NCBI GenBank assembly: GCA_020438185.1
Contig: JAGQVC010000104.1
Span: 1 to 6,519, forward strand
DNA: 6,519 nt
Direction: 5' to 3'
Origin: Bacteroidota bacterium
GTDB taxonomy: Bacteria; Bacteroidota; Bacteroidia; M30B66
The position numbers were made by a program, and so were the translations under genes. Below are positions 6,005-6,519 of this stretch, piece after piece. Numbering within the stretch: position 1 is the stretch's first letter; each line of letters starts with the position of its first letter. Below the pieces are notes generated by a model. The model had not been told where the DNA came from, did not search any database, and saw only the letters and a list, made by a program, of their open reading frames with translations.

Positions 6005-6519
6005 ATGAAAAACAAGTATGAAGATCTCATTAAACAAACCTTTGAATTTCCTCAGCCCGGATTCGATGTGATTGATAATGAGTTATATTTCAATGATATC
6101 CCATTGATGGACATAATACGTCAGTACGGTACCCCATTGAAAATAACCTATCTGCCACGCATCAGTGAACAGATACAGCGCGCTAAAATAATGTTTAATG
6201 TGGGAATGGCAAAAGCCGACTACAATGGCAAATATTACTATTGCTATTGCACTAAAAGTTCGCAGTTTGCCTTTGTTCTGCAGGAAGTCCTGAAAAATGA
6301 CGCCCACATTGAAACCTCTTCGGCTTACGATATGCCGATTATTAAAGATCTGCATGCTCAGGGATTGTTGCCAAAAGATAAATATATTATTTGCAATGGG
6401 TATAAACGTCCTATGTATCAGGAGTTTATTGTTGAGTTAATTGAAGATGGTTTCGAGAATCTGGTACCAATCCTGGATTCAAAGCGCGAGATTAATTACT
6501 ACAAGGAACATCTCACTAA
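6005..6519 (+). CDS. speA: Arginine decarboxylase, PLP-dependent fold III type, N-terminal part (runs off right edge)
   Basis: The frame opens with ATG at 6005 and remains open for 171 complete codons to the window end; the final two bases belong to codon 172. The product resembles the N-terminal third of the arginine decarboxylase of Bacteroidota, a fold III (alanine racemase/ornithine decarboxylase barrel) enzyme that uses pyridoxal phosphate to turn arginine into agmatine, the first step of the agmatine route to putrescine and spermidine. Seen here are DIPLMDIIRQYGTPLKITYLP (residues 31-51), the barrel entry; CYCTKSSQF (80-88), where K84 is the expected Schiff-base lysine; IETSSAYDM (102-110); and ICNGYKRPMY (129-138). 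The PLP phosphate loop and the C-terminal Cys and Asp active-site residues are out of view. It diverges from the arginase gene, with a candidate promoter at 5943-5950. The start is supported by the family-like MKNKYEDLIKQTF. A diaminopimelate or carboxynorspermidine decarboxylase relative is less likely from the wording of these motifs. Confidence 0.87.
   Translation, partial: MKNKYEDLIKQTFEFPQPGFDVIDNELYFNDIPLMDIIRQYGTPLKITYLPRISEQIQRAKIMFNVGMAKADYNGKYYYCYCTKSSQFAFVLQEVLKNDAHIETSSAYDMPIIKDLHAQGLLPKDKYIICNGYKRPMYQEFIVELIEDGFENLVPILDSKREINYYKEHLT

Noticed and set aside
6083..6355. 90-codon minus-strand frame opposite the arginine decarboxylase gene
   Set aside because: It lies antisense to conserved decarboxylase sequence including the PLP lysine region; its translation looks like a mixed hydrophobic shadow, not a membrane protein family.

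Overview
The window looks like ordinary chromosomal DNA from a member of the Bacteroidota. The evidence is the closeness of the proteins to Bacteroidota family versions: ArgS with the GNTGPFIQYTYARI block and a PERM end, a short Met-rich Ffh tail, an arginase with a DAHADLHSPYTTPSGNVHG block, and the fold-III type arginine decarboxylase. Starts generally lack Shine-Dalgarno sequences, and two TACTTTTG boxes match the TAnnTTTG -7 element of this phylum. No genus can be named from the sequence alone. I see no RNA gene, mobile element, CRISPR array or phage gene.

Layout, left to right. Positions 1-2967 hold a tightly packed minus-strand cluster, transcribed in the order ffh (signal recognition particle GTPase), folD (methylene-THF dehydrogenase/cyclohydrolase), queE (7-carboxy-7-deazaguanine synthase), then the first 32 codons of a family 2 glycosyltransferase that leaves the window at its left edge. 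The gaps are 4, 5 and 5 bases, so this is very probably one operon. An 86-base gap upstream of ffh holds a short terminator-like hairpin for the preceding gene and a -7 box for ffh.

Positions 3054-5895 hold a second minus-strand pair: an arginase-family hydrolase whose last codons overlap the start of argS (arginyl-tRNA synthetase) by 14 bases. A 109-base divergent intergenic region (5896-6004) separates it from a plus-strand arginine decarboxylase gene (speA-like), which runs off the right edge.

Functionally, the right half is an arginine branch point: free arginine can be hydrolysed to ornithine and urea, decarboxylated to agmatine, or charged onto tRNA. The left half is housekeeping (protein targeting, one-carbon metabolism, queuosine precursor synthesis). 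I did not find a clearly new system. The points most worth a second look are the arginine locus with its overlapping arginase-argS genes, the substituted substrate-contact positions in the arginase, an apparent helical insertion in ArgS, and the compact terminator/promoter and operator-like sequences in the two intergenic gaps.
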